Shown here: piece by piece, positions 10,601 to 21,497 of the stretch
Layout of the letters: each line of letters begins with the position of its first letter
Position numbering within the stretch: position 1 is the stretch's first letter
Assembly (NCBI GenBank): GCA_020631735.1
Contig: CM036221.1
Span: forward strand, 15,357,381-15,421,380
From: Saccharum officinarum
Lineage: Eukaryota > Streptophyta > Magnoliopsida > Poales > Poaceae
Direction of reading: 5' to 3'
Length of the DNA stretch: 64,000 nt
Made by a program: the position numbers and the translations under genes
Notes under the pieces: model-generated
What the model was told of the DNA's origin: nothing
The model's input: the letters and a program-made list of their open reading frames with translations, nothing else
Database searches by the model: none

Positions 10601-13318
10601 GTTTGAGCACCGTCAGGAATGCTGACACCATTGCTGTGATTCATCGAGGATCAGTAGTCGAAAAAGGTATTTCCTTTTTACTGAAATCATAACATGCCTT
10701 TTCTGTTGCCAACTGCTTGACTCCTTAAAATTTCACACTTCATCAGGTTCACACCATGATCTTGTAAGGGATCCAGAGGGAGCTTACAGTCAGCTGATAC
10801 GCCTACAGGAAGCGAGCCATGCTTCCGAGGGTGCAAACTACCAGAACAAGCCAAGCAGGAAGGGTGATTCTGGGATTCACTTAGGCAAACAAATGTTGAC
10901 AAATCAGTCACCAAGCCAAAGGTCACCACAGAACAGCAGCAGCAACCACTCATTTTCAGTATCACATGGTGTGCCTCTAGAAATTGACGTCCAGAACAGT
11001 TCATCAAAGAGTATAGATGAAGAAATTCAGCACGAAGTGCCTCTCAGTCGCCTCGCCTCACTTAACAAACCCGAAATCCCAGTGCTTATCCTTGGTTCTA
11101 TTGCTTCGGCTGTCAACGGAATGATCTTCCCGATCTTTGCGATACTGCTATCGAATGTGATCAAAGCATTTTATGAGCCGCCACGTATTCTGAGGAAGGA
11201 TGCTGAGTTTTGGTCATCTATGTTCTTGGTATTCAGTGCAGTGTACTTCTTGTCACTTCCTCTTGGCGCATACCTTTTCTCAGTGGCTGGGTGCAAGTTG
11301 ATAAGAAGGATCAGACTGTTGACATTTGAAAAGGTGGTCAATATGGAGATCGAATGGTTCGATAACCCAGAGAATTCAAGTGGAGCAATAGGTGCAAGGC
11401 TATCGACAGATGCAGCAAAAGTTCGGGGGCTTGTGGGTGATGCACTGCAACTGGTGGTGCAGAACTTGGCAACTTTAGTTGCCGGTCTTGTAATTGCTTT
11501 TGTATCAAACTGGGAGCTCTCTCTTATTATACTGGCTCTGATACCGCTTATTGGCCTTAACGGATGGATCCAGATGAAGTTTATTCAAGGATTCAGTGCA
11601 GATGCAAAGGTATGACAAGAAGCCATAACAAATGTTGCTGTTTCTTCAGTTAGTTGATCATATTATTCACATCAATTCACGGATTCTGTGTTATGATTTC
11701 AGTTGATGTATGAGGAGGCAAGTCAAGTAGCAAATGATGCAGTGAGCAGCATAAGGACAGTGGCATCATTTTCAGCTGAAGAAAAGGTGATGGATTTGTA
11801 CAAGAAAAAATGTGAAGGACCATTAAGAGCAGGGATCAGGACAGGAATAACAAACGGCGTTGGCTTTGGGGTTTCCTTCTTCTTACTGTTTGGAGTCTAT
11901 GCAGCCAGCTTCTATGCTGGTGCACGGCTTGTAGAGAACGGGAAAACAACTTTCCCCAAAGTTTTCAGGGTATGTATCATGTTAAATATTAGATGTTTGC
12001 ATTATAAAAAAGTGAATTTTAATGGCATAGAACATCTATAAATGGTAATGTTTTAACATTAAATATAAACTTGAAGATGGCAAGGATGATTTAATAATAT
12101 GATGGCCAGTTAAATATAATAATTGCAGAGGATAACACTATCCTATGTTGGGTATCGGAATGCAGGTATTTCTTGCTCTCAGTATGGCAGCAATCGGGGT
12201 GTCACATACTAGTACCCTGACATCAGATTCTTCCAAAGCAAAATCGGCTGTATCTTCTATATTTGCCATCATGGACCGAAAATCAAGGATAGATCCAAGC
12301 GATGATTCTGGGGTAACCCTGGAGCCACTAAGTGGCAACATCGAATTTCGGCATGTGAGATTCAGATATCCAACACGGCCCGATGTTCAGATTTTCCAAG
12401 ACCTATGCCTGACAATTCAATCTGGAAAGGTACTAAACATCTTAATTTCTAAGGATTACAGTGTTACTTGATTTCAGCCTATCATCATATAGCATACAAG
12501 TTTATGAAACCGAATATAGTTAACTGTTTGCGCTATGTGTCTTACCTGTCAGACTGTTGCACTTGTTGGAGAGAGTGGTAGTGGCAAATCAACAGCGATA
12601 GCATTGCTGCAGAGATTCTATGATCCTAACGCAGGCCATATACTCCTAGATGGAGTGGACATACAAAAGTTCCAGCTGAGGTGGCTAAGGCAACAGATGG
12701 GGCTGGTGAGTCAAGAACCATCGCTGTTCAACGACACCATCCGGGCAAACATTGCTTACGGAAAGGACGGGCAAGCAACAGAATCGGATGTGGTGGCTGC
12801 CGCACGGTTGGCAAATGCTCACAAGTTCATCAGTTCACTGCATCAGGTAATAATGCATGCCTCAAACGTGCTACTGCGTACTGTCTACTCTGCATAACTA
12901 ACTAGATGATATGTATAGAAAAAATGTCACCTTACAGAGATCAGCTATTACCTGAACAATGCAGGGATATGACACCATGGTCGGGGAGCGTGGGGCTCAG
13001 CTATCAGGAGGGCAGAAGCAGCGTGTCGCCATTGCCCGCGCCATCGTGAAGGACCCCAAGATCCTTCTGCTCGACGAAGCGACAAGCGCCCTCGACGCAG
13101 AATCCGAACGGACAGTGCAGGACGCGCTGGACCGGGTGATGGTGAATAGAACAACAGTGATCGTCGCGCACCGGCTGTCCACAATACAGGGCGCGGATGT
13201 GATCGCGGTGGTGAAGGATGGTGTGATCGTCGAGAAGGGGAGACATGACACCTTGATCAAGATGGAGGGTGGCGCGTACGCGTCCCTCATCACGCTCCAT
13301 TCAGCAGCGCCGTCGTAG
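7626..13318 (+). CDS. ABCB: ABC transporter B family (full-size MDR/P-glycoprotein type)
   Basis: Ten exons: 7626-8001, 8096-8493, 8600-8838, 9741-10266, 10393-10666, 10747-11609, 11703-11969, 12166-12429, 12553-12846, 12965-13318. All introns are GT-AG and the total is 3855 nt, or 1284 aa, usual for this family. The layout is TMD1-NBD1-TMD2-NBD2. NBD1 has Walker [10 protein letters not shown] (~421), signature LSGGQ (~527) and Walker [16 protein letters not shown]2 has GESGSGKST (~1075), LSGGQ (~1180) and the same Walker B. All catalytic motifs are intact. The start [10 protein letters not shown] is followed by a His/Gly-rich disordered N-terminus. Plant members export auxin or secondary metabolites across the plasma membrane; the substrate here is unknown. 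It resembles the ABCB4/11/21 clade by overall character, but this was not tested. Confidence 0.93.
9326..9432 (-). mobile_element. tRNA-derived SINE-like insertion in ABCB intron 3
   Basis: On the minus strand there is a Pol III B-box-like GGTTCAATCCC (plus 9371-9381) and an A-box-like TGCTCATAGAGCAGG about 50 nt before it. The segment is flanked by near-identical 15-bp repeats AACC(G/A)AGCATTAGTG at 9311-9325 and 9433-9447, as expected for target-primed insertion. It ends in a (CA)n-like tail rather than poly(A). Confidence 0.65.
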
Positions 13319-14242
13319 CACATGGTAAGGTCCAGGCAGAAGGGATAGTCTGAATTTGTGATAGGTGAGCAAGACTGGCAGCTTAACAAAGTTGAGGCGC
13401 CGGCATTTGTTGTCCAGGTCCTGGTGAAATAGTTACAAGGCAAAGATATATAAACTCTGCAGCATAGCTAAGCAGAAAAGAAGATTACACAAATAGCAAT
13501 GTAGCAATCCTGTCTAAGTCACTACTAATATGAATACAGATATTCAGTGTAACATATACTGAATGTAGTATATATATTCTACGTATATAGCAACAAAGAA
13601 GTAGATGATGGTAGCAATCCTATCACTGTCAGGGAGGACGGAGGAGGGATGTTGAGCTCTTGAGAAGCAACCGATCGCAAATTCCGCCACCATAAAACTG
13701 TATAAATGATTTCAGAAGATGCTGAATTCAAGAAATTCCGCCGGTGAATCCTCCTGCATCTGCAAGCAACGGAAGGGTAAATTAAAGAGACTGATGAACC
13801 CTAGAGAAGATGAGCAGCATCTAAGCCTGCAGAAAACACTTTGGTTCTCTGTCAGAACTCACAGCTAGCAATCCAGCTCGCCATCATCAGGATCAACCAA
13901 TCCGTTTTGCGCCTCCCTCGCTCTTGAATCGGAGTCGGCCCGACGACCCCAGCTCTTCTGAAATTTCTCTCTCGCTTGGTTTGGTCTACCCTCTACCGTA
14001 GGCAGGAACCACGCGGCCGTCCATTCCCCGCCAGCCAGACCACGTCTTCGCTGACGTGTAACGCATCGCGGCCGTCCATTCGCCGCACTCCACCGCCCGA
14101 CGGCCAGGATCTTCGAACGGCACGAGGGAGGCAGCGGCCGTCGCACGAGCTGTTTTCTATATAAAAAAAAAAGAAAAGGAAAAAATCGGAGAAACGTGTG
14201 GTGTCGGCAGCCGGGCAGGTAGCGAAGGTTCTCGCCGTCGCC
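13319..14242. other. ABCB 3' region and DGAT3-like promoter/5' UTR
   Basis: The left half is AT-rich sequence after the ABCB stop, probably 3' UTR and spacer. From about 13900 the sequence becomes GC-rich and leads to the DGAT3-like start. TCTATATAAAAA at 14155-14166 is a good TATA-box candidate, about 80 bp before the ATG. Confidence 0.5.
14155..14166 (+). promoter_or_regulatory. Candidate TATA box of the DGAT3-like gene
   Basis: TCTATATAAAAA lies 77 bp upstream of the ATG at 14243, in an otherwise GC-rich region. Transcription would then start near 14190, giving a short 5' UTR. Confidence 0.5.
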
Positions 14243-15880
14243 ATGGAGCTCACCGGCGCCACGCTCCGGCGATCCGCGCTGCCATCGGCGTCCCCGGTGG
14301 CCGCGAGGGTGGGGAGGAGGAGGCGCCCGGCCAGGGTGGCCTGCGTCGGGGGCGGCGGGTTCGCGGAGGAGGGCCACCTCAGGTACTACGAGGCGGCCCC
14401 GCGGAGGAAGGCGGTGGCGAGGGACCTGGGCAAGCTCCGGGCCATGGGGCTCGTCGCGGGGGACGCGGCCAAGGAGAAGGTCCTCTCGGTGAGCCCTCTG
14501 TTTCTCCATCCCCCTCTTCCTCGCCTTTTGTTCTTGTATTCGATTTGGGAAATGGATGAAGAATCTGAGTAAGCTTAGTATCCTGGCCTTGTGGTGGTGC
14601 TTGCTGCAATTAATTGGTTCCTGTGGAAGAATTCGGCCGCGCTTTGAGGATAATCATGATGATGATATAAGTAATATGGTCGATTTGGTATCCGGATGGG
14701 AAAAAAAAAATTGTTACGTTGTGTTACCAACTAATTTCAGTTCCTGGACAGAACTGTTTTTGAAAGAAATTACCAATGCAATTTCAGTTCCTGCTGATAA
14801 ATGAACATGTGTATTTAAATGTCGGTAATTGGTTTACTTGATAGTTTTGTATTGTCCGTGTGTTGATCGAAGTTCTCAAGTTGAGTTCTCATTTCTTTGC
14901 AACTGTCAACGCAGGAAGCCACAGATCTGCTGCTGCAGGAGCTGAGCCAGATGAAGGATGCAGAATACAAGACAAAGAAGGTAGAGAAAGAAGAGAAGGC
15001 TGCTATGAAAGCACTGAAGAAGCAGGAGAAGGACGCGAAGAAGACTGCCATCACGATGATGAAGTGTGAAGAAGATGAGTCCTCCTCTGAGTCAAGCGAG
15101 AGTGATTGCGAGGATGAGGCAACCATGAATGTTGAGCAGGGCATGATGATCTCAACAGCGGTTCCCGAAGGTGTTGCATCAACCATCTCAGCTGTCTCCA
15201 CGATGGAGTGTGATAAGGCTGCAATGAAGGCCATGAAGAAAATGGAGAAGGAACAAATGAAGGCCATGAAGAAGATGGAGAAGGAACAGAAGAAGGCCAT
15301 GAAGATGGAGAAGGAAGCAAAGAAGATGGCAATGGCTGCGCTGAATGGCTGCAGGGATGAAGACGATTCCTCATGCTCATCAGAGTCCAGCGAAAGTGAA
15401 TGCGAGGGCCAACTTGTCAGGATGAGCCGCTGCGCTACAATCACCGCACCAGAAATGCCATCTCCAAACACGGGTCTCCCCATCATAGTTCCTCAAGTTC
15501 CAGCACCTTTGGCACCGGAACCATCTCAACCTTCAGAGCTAGCAACCGCGGTGCAAGCCACCAGGGTCAGCAGCATTGCGGTAGTTGAGACATCCACAAC
15601 CAGCAGAATTGAGGTCTGCATGGGGGGCAAATGCAAGAAGGCAGGCTCGCTTGCTCTTCTGCAGGAGTTCGAGAAGACTGTGGGTACTGAAGGTGCTGTC
15701 GTCGGCTGCAAATGCCTGGGGAAATGCGGCCTAGGTCCTAATGTGCGGTTGAGGAGCGGCATCTCTGCAGAAGGTTGCGCAAAGGGGAGCCCACTCTGCA
15801 TCGGTGTAGGTTTTGAAGATGTTGGCACCATAGTGGCAGGTCTCTTCGGAGAGGCTGATCTGGGTATGACACCCACCTAG
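14243..15880 (+). CDS. DGAT3: DGAT3-like diacylglycerol acyltransferase with [2Fe-2S] thioredoxin-like domain
   Basis: Two exons, 14243-14488 and 14915-15880, joined by a phase-0 GT-AG intron; 403 aa. The N-terminus (MELTGATLRRSALPS..., Arg- and Ala-rich) looks like a transit peptide. The middle has Lys/Met/Glu helical repeats (AMKKMEKEQ) and two acidic Ser clusters (SSSESSESDC and SCSSESSESEC). The C-terminus has the four-cysteine ligand set of thioredoxin-like ferredoxins: CMGGKC beginning at ~317 and CKCLGKC at ~347-353. This combination is characteristic of plant DGAT3, the soluble acyl-CoA:diacylglycerol acyltransferase of the third DGAT class, a metalloprotein in characterised members. 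It would feed triacylglycerol synthesis. No defect was seen. A non-acyltransferase role for the ferredoxin-like fold cannot be excluded from sequence alone. Confidence 0.85.
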
Positions 15881-17043
15881 ACCTGGTTGTACTACATAGA
15901 CCTAAGCTTCAAGAGAAGCTTGTATTCACAGATGTTGCACTGAACAAATGTATAGTGCAAATAATAGCTACGGCCTTGCTAGGCTGCTAGTGCTAAGTTT
16001 ATGTACTATATGTCTATATAGAACATGTATCATGTATGGTAATCAATGTTTCTGATTTCTGATCCATATTGGACTGATTGTTTTCATGGTTTCAGATTTG
16101 AGCATCTGTGGCTAACTGACTATCTAGGGATATATAGGGATGGTTAATGGTAATGTTCTCCACTTTCTGGATGAAGAAATAACAGGAACTAGACAACTAG
16201 TGTCCTGCAGGTGCAGTGTTTGTGTTTGAGGTTATCGGATTCATATAGGTTTTCAATGATAAGCTCTTGCCCATCTTCATTACTTAATTTATCTTCCCCC
16301 AGCTAAAAAAAGTTAGCCGCTGCTACTTGATTTCTCTTTTATTGACACTGGACTGTTTGTCCTGTGTTGGTTTTTCTTACGTTCTTCCGTTCCAGGATAA
16401 GGTCTCTCATTCTTACGTCCCAGGTCCGTGCGTTGCCATGGCTGCCTAAACTTTTCAATGCAACAACAATAGTATGTAAAAAAAAAAGTTAGCTGTTGCT
16501 ACAGTTGACATGATCTGAGCAACATGCTGTTTTGAACCATGTTGGGATATATAAGAAATGCAGTACATAAGAGATGCAAGTTTTTTTTTAGAACTTATTA
16601 TGCTGAAATTGTTGGTTGGAATCTGAGAGACTGCCAACAGAATGTCGGAATGGCCAACACCATCAGTATCATCTTGAGTCCATCGCAAAGAGAGAATGTC
16701 TAACATCAGGAGTGCACAGCCATCACGTAGAGGATGAATCTCACAGGTCTCTGCATTTCACATTTGGGAATCTTAGTCAGAACACTGAAATAGCCATCTG
16801 CAATTTGAAGGCCTGGAGAGTAGTACTGCAAATTATTGACAAAAGATCAGCACCATCACAATTTAACAATTTTTTTTCTCAAGCGACACAGGAGAGCCAC
16901 GTGTCATTTCATGAAGATACAAGAAAGACAAGTGAGAGGGCATATAACCTACTCCCAGAAAGAAATGAGCAAACTCCACTGCGAATAAGCTTGTGTGGCT
17001 TCTGAACATCAACATTGTGGCACCCAGATATAATATTCAGGCC
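15881..17043. other. DGAT3-like 3' UTR and intergenic spacer between convergent genes
   Basis: AT-rich sequence follows the DGAT3-like stop, with AATAAT at 15960 and AATCAA near 16041 as possible polyadenylation signals. The right part should hold the 3' UTR of the AE7-like gene, which converges from the other strand. An open frame at 16616-17005 has no recognisable domain and is not called as a gene. Confidence 0.5.
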
Positions 17044-18254
17044 TCAACATTCAAATGTTGGTGATAAGCACTCTTCAACCATGTCCAGTAGGTTTGAGTT
17101 TTCCAATGCAGCCGCAACACGTTCTTTGTCGTTCAGTTTCTTGTTCACTGCAACGAAGAATTACTTTATATGCTGAACTACTCAGCTAATCGATATACCA
17201 GCAGCTTCAGTTGCATGTGATCCAGGGGCAACCCTTATGTCCACCTACAAAAGTTAAGATTCAGATGACTGCCTAACAAACAATACACACACATAGAGAG
17301 AGAGCTCACACACAACAGACGAAGAAACAATTTCCCTAACATGTTGATGATTAAAAAAGAAAAAAAGAAAAATTCCAGATCTGACTTATTAGATTGTATT
17401 CCCACCAGTAAAAATCAAATATATTCTTATGAAATGTACAGCATATATGTACATGAGCTACTAATTTTGTAACCATTTCAGCGACTAAGTTTTATGTGCA
17501 ACAAAGGTATAATCCTTTTTATAATTCAATCTGATAAACAGACATTTCTGGCCCACGTAACACCTCTGAAAAAAGTAGTTAGCAACGATGCAATCCCTAA
17601 TGACATCAGTATGCTGATATAAATGACATGCCTATCACAGATTTCTAGAACTTGATAAACTGGGCATGAAGGTAACGTATCAAACCCTGATTGCTCTAGG
17701 AAAATAATATTTGATAACATAAGACTTTGTCTCAACCTCTACAATGATAACAAACCTTGTAACGAGGAGGGAGACTTCGTACAAGTTTCACACGTATGCA
17801 AAGGTCAATAATAGTTGCCATATTGCAGTGTTCCACTGTTGGTGAAATTAACCCTGATGCAAAGGAAAATGAATCTCAAGAGTGAATTTCAGTAACGATC
17901 CTGAATTGTACATCCAAACAAAGGAACCTAGACAGATGAGAACCTACCTGACATGATTACTTTCATCATTGAGTGCAATTGAGTCTTCAGTTACCACATT
18001 CAGCTGTTCCAGTGAGTATGGGTGCTCTGGATCCTTTATATCTCTAATGTGATGTAAAGAACATTAAGGGCCACAACCAAATGGCTAGAACACTGCATTT
18101 ATATAGGGAAATAAGTAAGAAGGATATCAAATATTTCCAGCTGGTCTATTGGCTCTGACGCATTTTCGTCTGTGGTCTCTGGTACATGTCGGACGCGCCT
18201 CTCTTTCTTCTCTTGGATTATAGGATTATTAATATTAATCAACCCCATAGCCAT
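17044..18254 (-). pseudogene. AE7: MIP18/AE7-type cytosolic Fe-S assembly gene, probably frameshifted
   Basis: Five exons on the minus strand: 18254-18128, 18053-17948, 17853-17756, 17244-17199, 17147-17044. They encode the MIP18 (FAM96/DUF59) family: QEKKERRVR, EPIDQLEIF, RDIKDPEHPYSLEQLNVVTEDS, HCNMATIIDLCIRVKL, RSLPPRYK, VDIRVAPGSHATE and [13 protein letters not shown]. In plants AE7 works in the CIA complex that loads Fe-S clusters onto cytosolic and nuclear enzymes. Length without the defect would be ~160 aa, as in the family. The first intron is AT-AC (U12-type); the others are GT-AG. A TTTCTGTAG just before the ATG suggests a 5' UTR intron. Exon 3 lacks two nucleotides near 17844-17840 relative to the family pattern, which breaks the frame before the Cys-containing segment. 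It is either a recent pseudogene or a sequence error. Confidence 0.8.
18054..18127 (-). other. AT-AC (U12-type) intron of the AE7-like gene
   Basis: On the minus strand the 74-nt intron starts ATATCCTTC, an almost exact minor-spliceosome 5' splice site, and ends TTTAC. A CCCTTAAT branch-site-like motif (plus 18063-18070) lies 10-11 nt from the 3' end, within the U12 range. Splicing here joins exon 1 to exon 2 in the exact family frame (...EIFDHIRDIKD...). No GT-AG alternative gives that join. Confidence 0.85.
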
Positions 18255-18437
18255 TCCTACAGAAATATGGAATGCAATGCAGTAACCTTAGATGAGAAAG
18301 GCAAATTCCTGCAAGTTAAAACAAATGAAAATGTGTTAGCAACAGTATCTGGTTTACACTGCACAGCCAAGTCATACCGTAAAATGTTTGCCAAAGAATA
18401 TTTATTTTGCGGGCTGCACTATGAACTCAACCATTCG

Positions 18438-18739
18438 TGTTAGTTATTGTTGCCCAGATATGAACTAGATCGGATCTAGAGCAAAACCCAAAGGGCAGCT
18501 TGGCATGTGGCCGCTTGGATTGAATTGGAAAATGGCAAAGAGCATCTCTTGTTTACAATGGTGTGTTGTTGCTTTATAGAGCAGGACAGCACCTTGCATA
18601 TTCTTGCATAAAGCAAGATGCCTTTAGCTACTTGGTTGCCAAGGCTTCTCCATGACCAACTTGAGAGCCAAGATACCTTCTAACTGCAGTAAAGTAAAAG
18701 TGCAGAAAGTAAGATACAAGTACTTAGGCTTAACCATCA
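18438..18739 (-). repeat. Probable 3' LTR of Copia 2
   Basis: The right boundary is set by the polypurine tract (minus strand TAGGGGGAGAT at 18740-18750). The LTR then starts TGATGG on the minus strand and may end ...CTAACA at 18438, about 302 bp. A TATA-like CTATAAAGC lies on the minus strand near 18573-18581. The left boundary is a guess, because no partner LTR is available. Confidence 0.5.
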
Positions 18740-18753
18740 ATCTCCCCCTAAGC

Positions 18754-21492
18754 CTAGTACTGAGTGATCTGCTTCAAGTCAATCCTCCTCCTCATCTCCT
18801 GAAACTTGGCCTTGCCCAGGGACTTGGTCAGAATGTCGGCGAGCTGATCAGTAGTGGCGATGTAGTTGGCCTTGATGCTTCCTTCTTCCAGACACTCTCT
18901 GATGAAGTGAGATTTGGTCCTGATGTGCTTGCTTCTGTCATGGAAGACATGATTCTTTGCCAAGGCAAGGGCAGACTTGTTGTCCACCTTCAACTCTACC
19001 ACCTCCACCTTCATGCCCAGGAGCTCCCCGAGCAGCCGGGACAGCCACAGAGCTTGTGTAGCAGCAGTAGTGGTGGCAATGTACTCTGCCTCGCAGCTAG
19101 ACAGAGCCACCACCTTCTGCTTGATGGATTACCAGCTAGACAGAGCCCAAGTAGAACATGGTTCCACTGGTTCTCCTGCTTGTATCGATGTCACCGGCGA
19201 GATCACTGTCGCAGTAGCCGACGAGGCGCGCCGTGCTGGGAGCCCTTCTGTAGTGGAGACCGTAGTCCAGGGTCCCGGCCACATAGCGCAGCACACGCTT
19301 GACAGGTTGCTGATGTTCCATCGTGGGCCGCTCCATGAAGCGACTCAAGTACCCGACGGCGAACGCCAGGTCCGGCCGAGTGTGCACGAGATACCGCAGG
19401 CTGCCGACGAGCCGCCGGTAGTGTGTAGGATCCATCTCCTCCACCTTGCTCTCCCTGCTGAGTCGCAGCTTCTCCATTGGTGTGGCGGCCGGATTGCAGC
19501 CTGCCATCTCTCCCAGCTCGAGAATGCGCTCGGCGTAGTGTGCTTGGTGGAGGGTGATGCCCTTGGCATCCTGGCGCACCTCGATGACAAGGTAGAAATA
19601 GAGGAGGCCGAGGTCGCTCATGTCGAACTGCTCCTTCATCGTGGCCTTGAAGCCCTCCACTTCTCCTGGATCGGCGCCGGTGAAAATGAGGTCGTCGACG
19701 TAGACGCCGACCATCAGGACAGTGCGCCCGCTGTCCCGTCGGTACACCGCTGCCTCATGCGCACTCTACTGGAAGCCCATTTGCTTCAGGGTGGCGTCTA
19801 GCTTCGCGTTCCAGGCGCGCGGCGCTTGCCTCAGCCCGTAGAGCGCCTTGCGCAAGCGGTACACCTTGCCTTCTTCTCCGGCGACGGCGAAGCCTGGCGG
19901 TTAGCGCACGTACACCTCCACCTTGAGGTCGCCGTTGAGGAATGCGGACTTTACGTCCATGTGGTGCACCTTCCATCCCTCTTGGGCCGCCAGGGTAAGG
20001 AGAACCCGCACGGACTCCATCCTCACCACCGGTGCGAACACGTCATCGTAATCGATCCCCTCCTGTTGGACGAAACCTCGTGCCACCAACCTCGCCTTGT
20101 GCTTGGTCACTTGCCCCTTCTCGTCCTTCTTGAGCTTGAACACCCATTTCAGTGAGATCGGGCGGTGGCCAGCGGGCAGGTCGACGAGCTCCCATGTCCT
20201 GTTCTTCTCCACAGACTCGAGCTCTTGCTTCATGGCAGCCTCCCATGCTGGATCGCCCTTGGCTTTCGCGTAGTTGGTTGGCTCGCCGGCGTGCGTGCGT
20301 GAGGTGGAGCTGGGCGAAGAGACGAGGAACCAAGCTTGGAGGGGACTCGTCGCCGATGATGTTGGTCACCGTGCGGTAGCGGAGTGGCTCGTCGTCGTAG
20401 AACTCATTGAGCCAATCTTCATCGTCCTCCAGCGGTGTGGCGAGCTTGATCTAGGATGTGCTCGGAGCCATTGTCGGCGCTGGTGTGCTTTCGAGCTCCC
20501 CCGGAGCCGGTGATTGCGACGTGGTCGGAGCGCTCAACATGGTCAGAGCACTTGACGTGGTCGGAGCACTTGACGTGGTCCGAGCGTCCATCGTGGTCGG
20601 AGTGTATGATGTGGTCGAAGCAGGCGACGTGGTCGGGGCGTGCGGCGTGGTCGGAGTAAGGTGCTCGACGATGAAATCCTCATCCACCGGAGCTGGACTC
20701 CCTCCTTCCTTGTTTCAGTCCCACCCGCGGCTCTCGTCAAAGACGACGTCACGCGAGACCCACACACGCTGAGTTGCAGGGTCGAGGACGCGATATGCCT
20801 TAGCGCCGTCCGCGTACCCGATGAAGACACCGGGATGTCTGCGGTCGTCGAGCTTCTTGAGCTGGGTGAGATCCTTGGTGAAGGCGAGGCAACCGAACGT
20901 GTGTAGATGCACTACCGCCAGTGCCTTGTCGTGCCATGCCTCGTACGGCGTCATGCCGCTGAGCGCCTTGGTGGGCACCCGGTTCAGGAGATGGACCGCA
21001 GTCACCACGGCCTCCCCCCAAAACCGCGCTGGAAGCCTCCGTTGCTTCAGCAGAGCCCGTGCCTTGGTGACCACCGTCTGGTTCCTCCTCTCCACGACGT
21101 CGTTCTGCTGCGGCGAGTAGGGGGGTGTTGTAGTGGCGCTCAATGCCCTCCTCTGCGCAGTAAGCCACGAATTCGACGACGGTGAACTCGCGCCCGTTGT
21201 CAGTGCGCAGCGCCCGGAGCTTCCGCCTGCTCTTCTTCTCCGCGTGGTGACTGCGGCGGCGTCCTTGGTGGTCAGTAGCGCCACCCACATATACCACGTG
21301 GCGTCGTCGACCAACAGCAGGATGTAGCGCCTGCCGCCGGGAGTCATCGGCGAGATGGGGCCGCAGAGATCGTCGTGGACGAGCTCCAGCGGGTCCTGCA
21401 CGCGGTACTGGGCTTCAGCGGAAATGGGGTGTGGCGATGCTTGGTGATGATGCACGTGTCGCAGAATTGGCTGACGTGGTTGATCGCCGGCA
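18754..21492 (-). pseudogene. Copia 2 pol: integrase, RT and RNase H (3' block)
   Basis: Reading leftward: the integrase core at 21455-20715 (DDLCGPISPMTPGGRRYILL..., QQNDVVERRNQTVV, MTPYEAWHDK); a Pro/Thr/Ser linker at 20687-20451; the RT start at 20233 (TWELVDLPAGHRPISLKWVFKLK) and its YVDDLIFTGADP catalytic box near 19690; RT thumb motifs; and RNase H at 19113-18754 (LSSCEAEYIA and DNKSALALAKN, ending in ADILTKSL). The domain order Int-RT-RNaseH is diagnostic of Copia. A stop before the RNase H block and frame changes near 20370 and 19900 mark it as non-functional. Confidence 0.85.
20510..20665 (-). repeat. ~24-bp tandem repeat in the integrase-RT linker of Copia 2
   Basis: About six or seven imperfect copies of a GACGTGGTCGGAGCACTT-type unit occur. 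On the minus strand they encode repeats of S(A/T)PTTS in the linker between integrase and RT. Confidence 0.7.
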
Positions 21493-21497
21493 GCCCG
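21493..21497. other. Target site duplication GCCCG (left)
   Basis: GCCCG directly precedes the 5' LTR and is repeated at 37938-37942 after the 3' LTR. Host Copia sequence continues across the two copies. Confidence 0.95.

Noticed and set aside
14815..15486. 223-residue minus-strand open frame
   Set aside because: It is antisense to the Lys/Glu-rich DGAT3-like exon and has no motif of its own.
16616..17005. 129-residue plus-strand open frame
   Set aside because: No recognised motif; lies in the expected 3' UTR of the convergent AE7-like gene.
18652..21327. Plus-strand open frames across Copia 2 pol
   Set aside because: Reverse-strand shadows; the minus strand carries integrase, RT and RNase H motifs.
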